Shown here piece after piece: positions 63,586-64,000 of a stretch of DNA of 64,000 nt. This stretch comes from Verrucomicrobiota bacterium (GTDB lineage: Bacteria > Verrucomicrobiota > Verrucomicrobiia > Opitutales > Opitutaceae). The stretch covers positions 62,001-126,000 of the forward strand of contig JAQGOP010000046.1 in assembly GCA_028293545.1 (NCBI GenBank), written 5' to 3'. The position numbers and the translations under genes are program-made. Position 1 is the first letter of the stretch, and the number at the start of each line of letters is the position of its first letter. Below the pieces are notes generated by a model. The model worked only from the letters and a program-made list of their open reading frames with translations. It was not told the DNA's origin and ran no database searches.

Positions 63586-64000
63586 CTATCCGATCAGGCT
63601 GGCTTCGCGGAAGCTGAAAAACCCGCGCCCGGCGGGATCGCAACCGGGCCGGCCCACGATGACGTGGTCGATGAAGTCGATGTCCATCGTCCGCGCGGCC
63701 TCGCGGATCTGGCGTGTGATGGCCAGGTCGGCCGAACTCGGCGCGGGGTCGCCGCTGGGGTGATTGTGCACACATGCGAACGCCGTCGCGCCTTCGCGGA
63801 TCACCTCGCGCAGGATTTCCCGTGGATGCGCCAGCGTTGAAGTCGCGGTGCCGGACGTGACTTCGACGCAGCGCATCAGCCGATTTTTCCGGTTCAGGCA
63901 CAACACCCAGAATTTCTCCACGCGCAGGCCAAAAACGAGCGGCGTGAAATACTCCAGGATCAACGGCGCGCGATTCAGCAGCGGAGCTTCGGCCGCGTGC
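63586..64000 (-). CDS. radC: RadC-family JAB/MPN domain protein, partial (5' end beyond the window)
   Basis: The frame is open to the window end, so the N terminus is missing; the visible 138 codons are the C-terminal JAMM domain. EKFWVLCLNRKNRLMRCVEV is followed by VTSGTATSTLAHPREI, FACVHNHPSGDPAPSSAD (JAMM metal site H-x-H plus Asp) and DIDFIDHVIVGRPG, ending FSFREASLIG, all typical of RadC. A TTG at 63963 is an internal codon and not the start. Despite the name, a repair role is doubtful; many members act with mobile or conjugative systems. Confidence 0.93.
   Translation of the reverse strand, partial: HAAEAPLLNRAPLILEYFTPLVFGLRVEKFWVLCLNRKNRLMRCVEVTSGTATSTLAHPREILREVIREGATAFACVHNHPSGDPAPSSADLAITRQIREAARTMDIDFIDHVIVGRPGCDPAGRGFFSFREASLIG

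Overview
The window is high-GC bacterial DNA with compact operons linked by ATGA/GTGA overlaps. The best guess is Verrucomicrobiota, probably Opitutaceae. The reasons are the pairing of a TonB-dependent receptor with secreted sugar-processing proteins, the delta-60-repeat/Ig secreted protein with two tandem copies of a C-terminal domain, the lone ADOP-type ABC permease, and many short palindromic intergenic repeats. This placement is inference, because no rRNA or marker gene is present.

Region 1 (about 0.4-28.5 kb) follows a tRNA-Gly(CCC) and is a sugar-acid utilisation locus. It holds a TonB-dependent receptor, an amidohydrolase, a beta-propeller glycosidase-like protein, a sialidase-fold protein, a sugar-porter MFS permease and a divergent GntR/FCD regulator. 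These are followed by an enolase-superfamily dehydratase, a YhcH protein, a D-2-hydroxyacid dehydrogenase, a second MFS permease, a DapA-family aldolase, a Kelch (NanM-like) protein, an alpha/beta hydrolase, an iron alcohol dehydrogenase and a second DapA-family aldolase. It ends with a DUF1537 acid-sugar kinase, a PdxA-like dehydrogenase, an FGE-sialidase-MORN fusion, an SSS symporter, an amidase and a GH127 beta-L-arabinofuranosidase-like enzyme. The set resembles a sialic-acid toolkit (sialidase fold, mutarotases, aldolase, FCD regulator) with NanE/NanK missing and a four-carbon acid-sugar branch in their place. That fits catabolism of another 2-keto-3-deoxy acid, possibly from pectin. Two operator/promoter regions with identical geometry (TTGAC-N11-GTATAC-N13-GTATAC, counting the variable base after TTGAC in the N11) precede the TonB gene and the dehydratase, and define a candidate GntR regulon.

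Region 2 (28.5-45.3 kb) is mixed. It has a secreted delta-60/Ig protein, a TPR protein preceded by two mutually exclusive hairpins, an ADOP permease, a thioredoxin-fold protein, a small membrane protein, a LytTR regulator, a prolyl oligopeptidase, and an RND permease plus adaptor next to a truncated LysR gene with an intact 21-bp palindrome.

Region 3 (45.7-53.9 kb) is housekeeping: serA, plsY, hom, lysC, thrC, a convergent cardiolipin synthase gene and tRNA-Tyr(GTA).

Region 4 (54.2-63.1 kb, minus strand) is a seven-gene chemosensory operon in the order CheW, CheR-TPR, CheW, MCP, CheA-REC, CheB, REC-histidine kinase. This matches the component set of the Wsp surface-sensing system, with the diguanylate cyclase output replaced by a receiver-histidine kinase. 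A partial radC gene closes the window. At least four families of short inverted repeats sit at gene 3' ends in regions 2-4.
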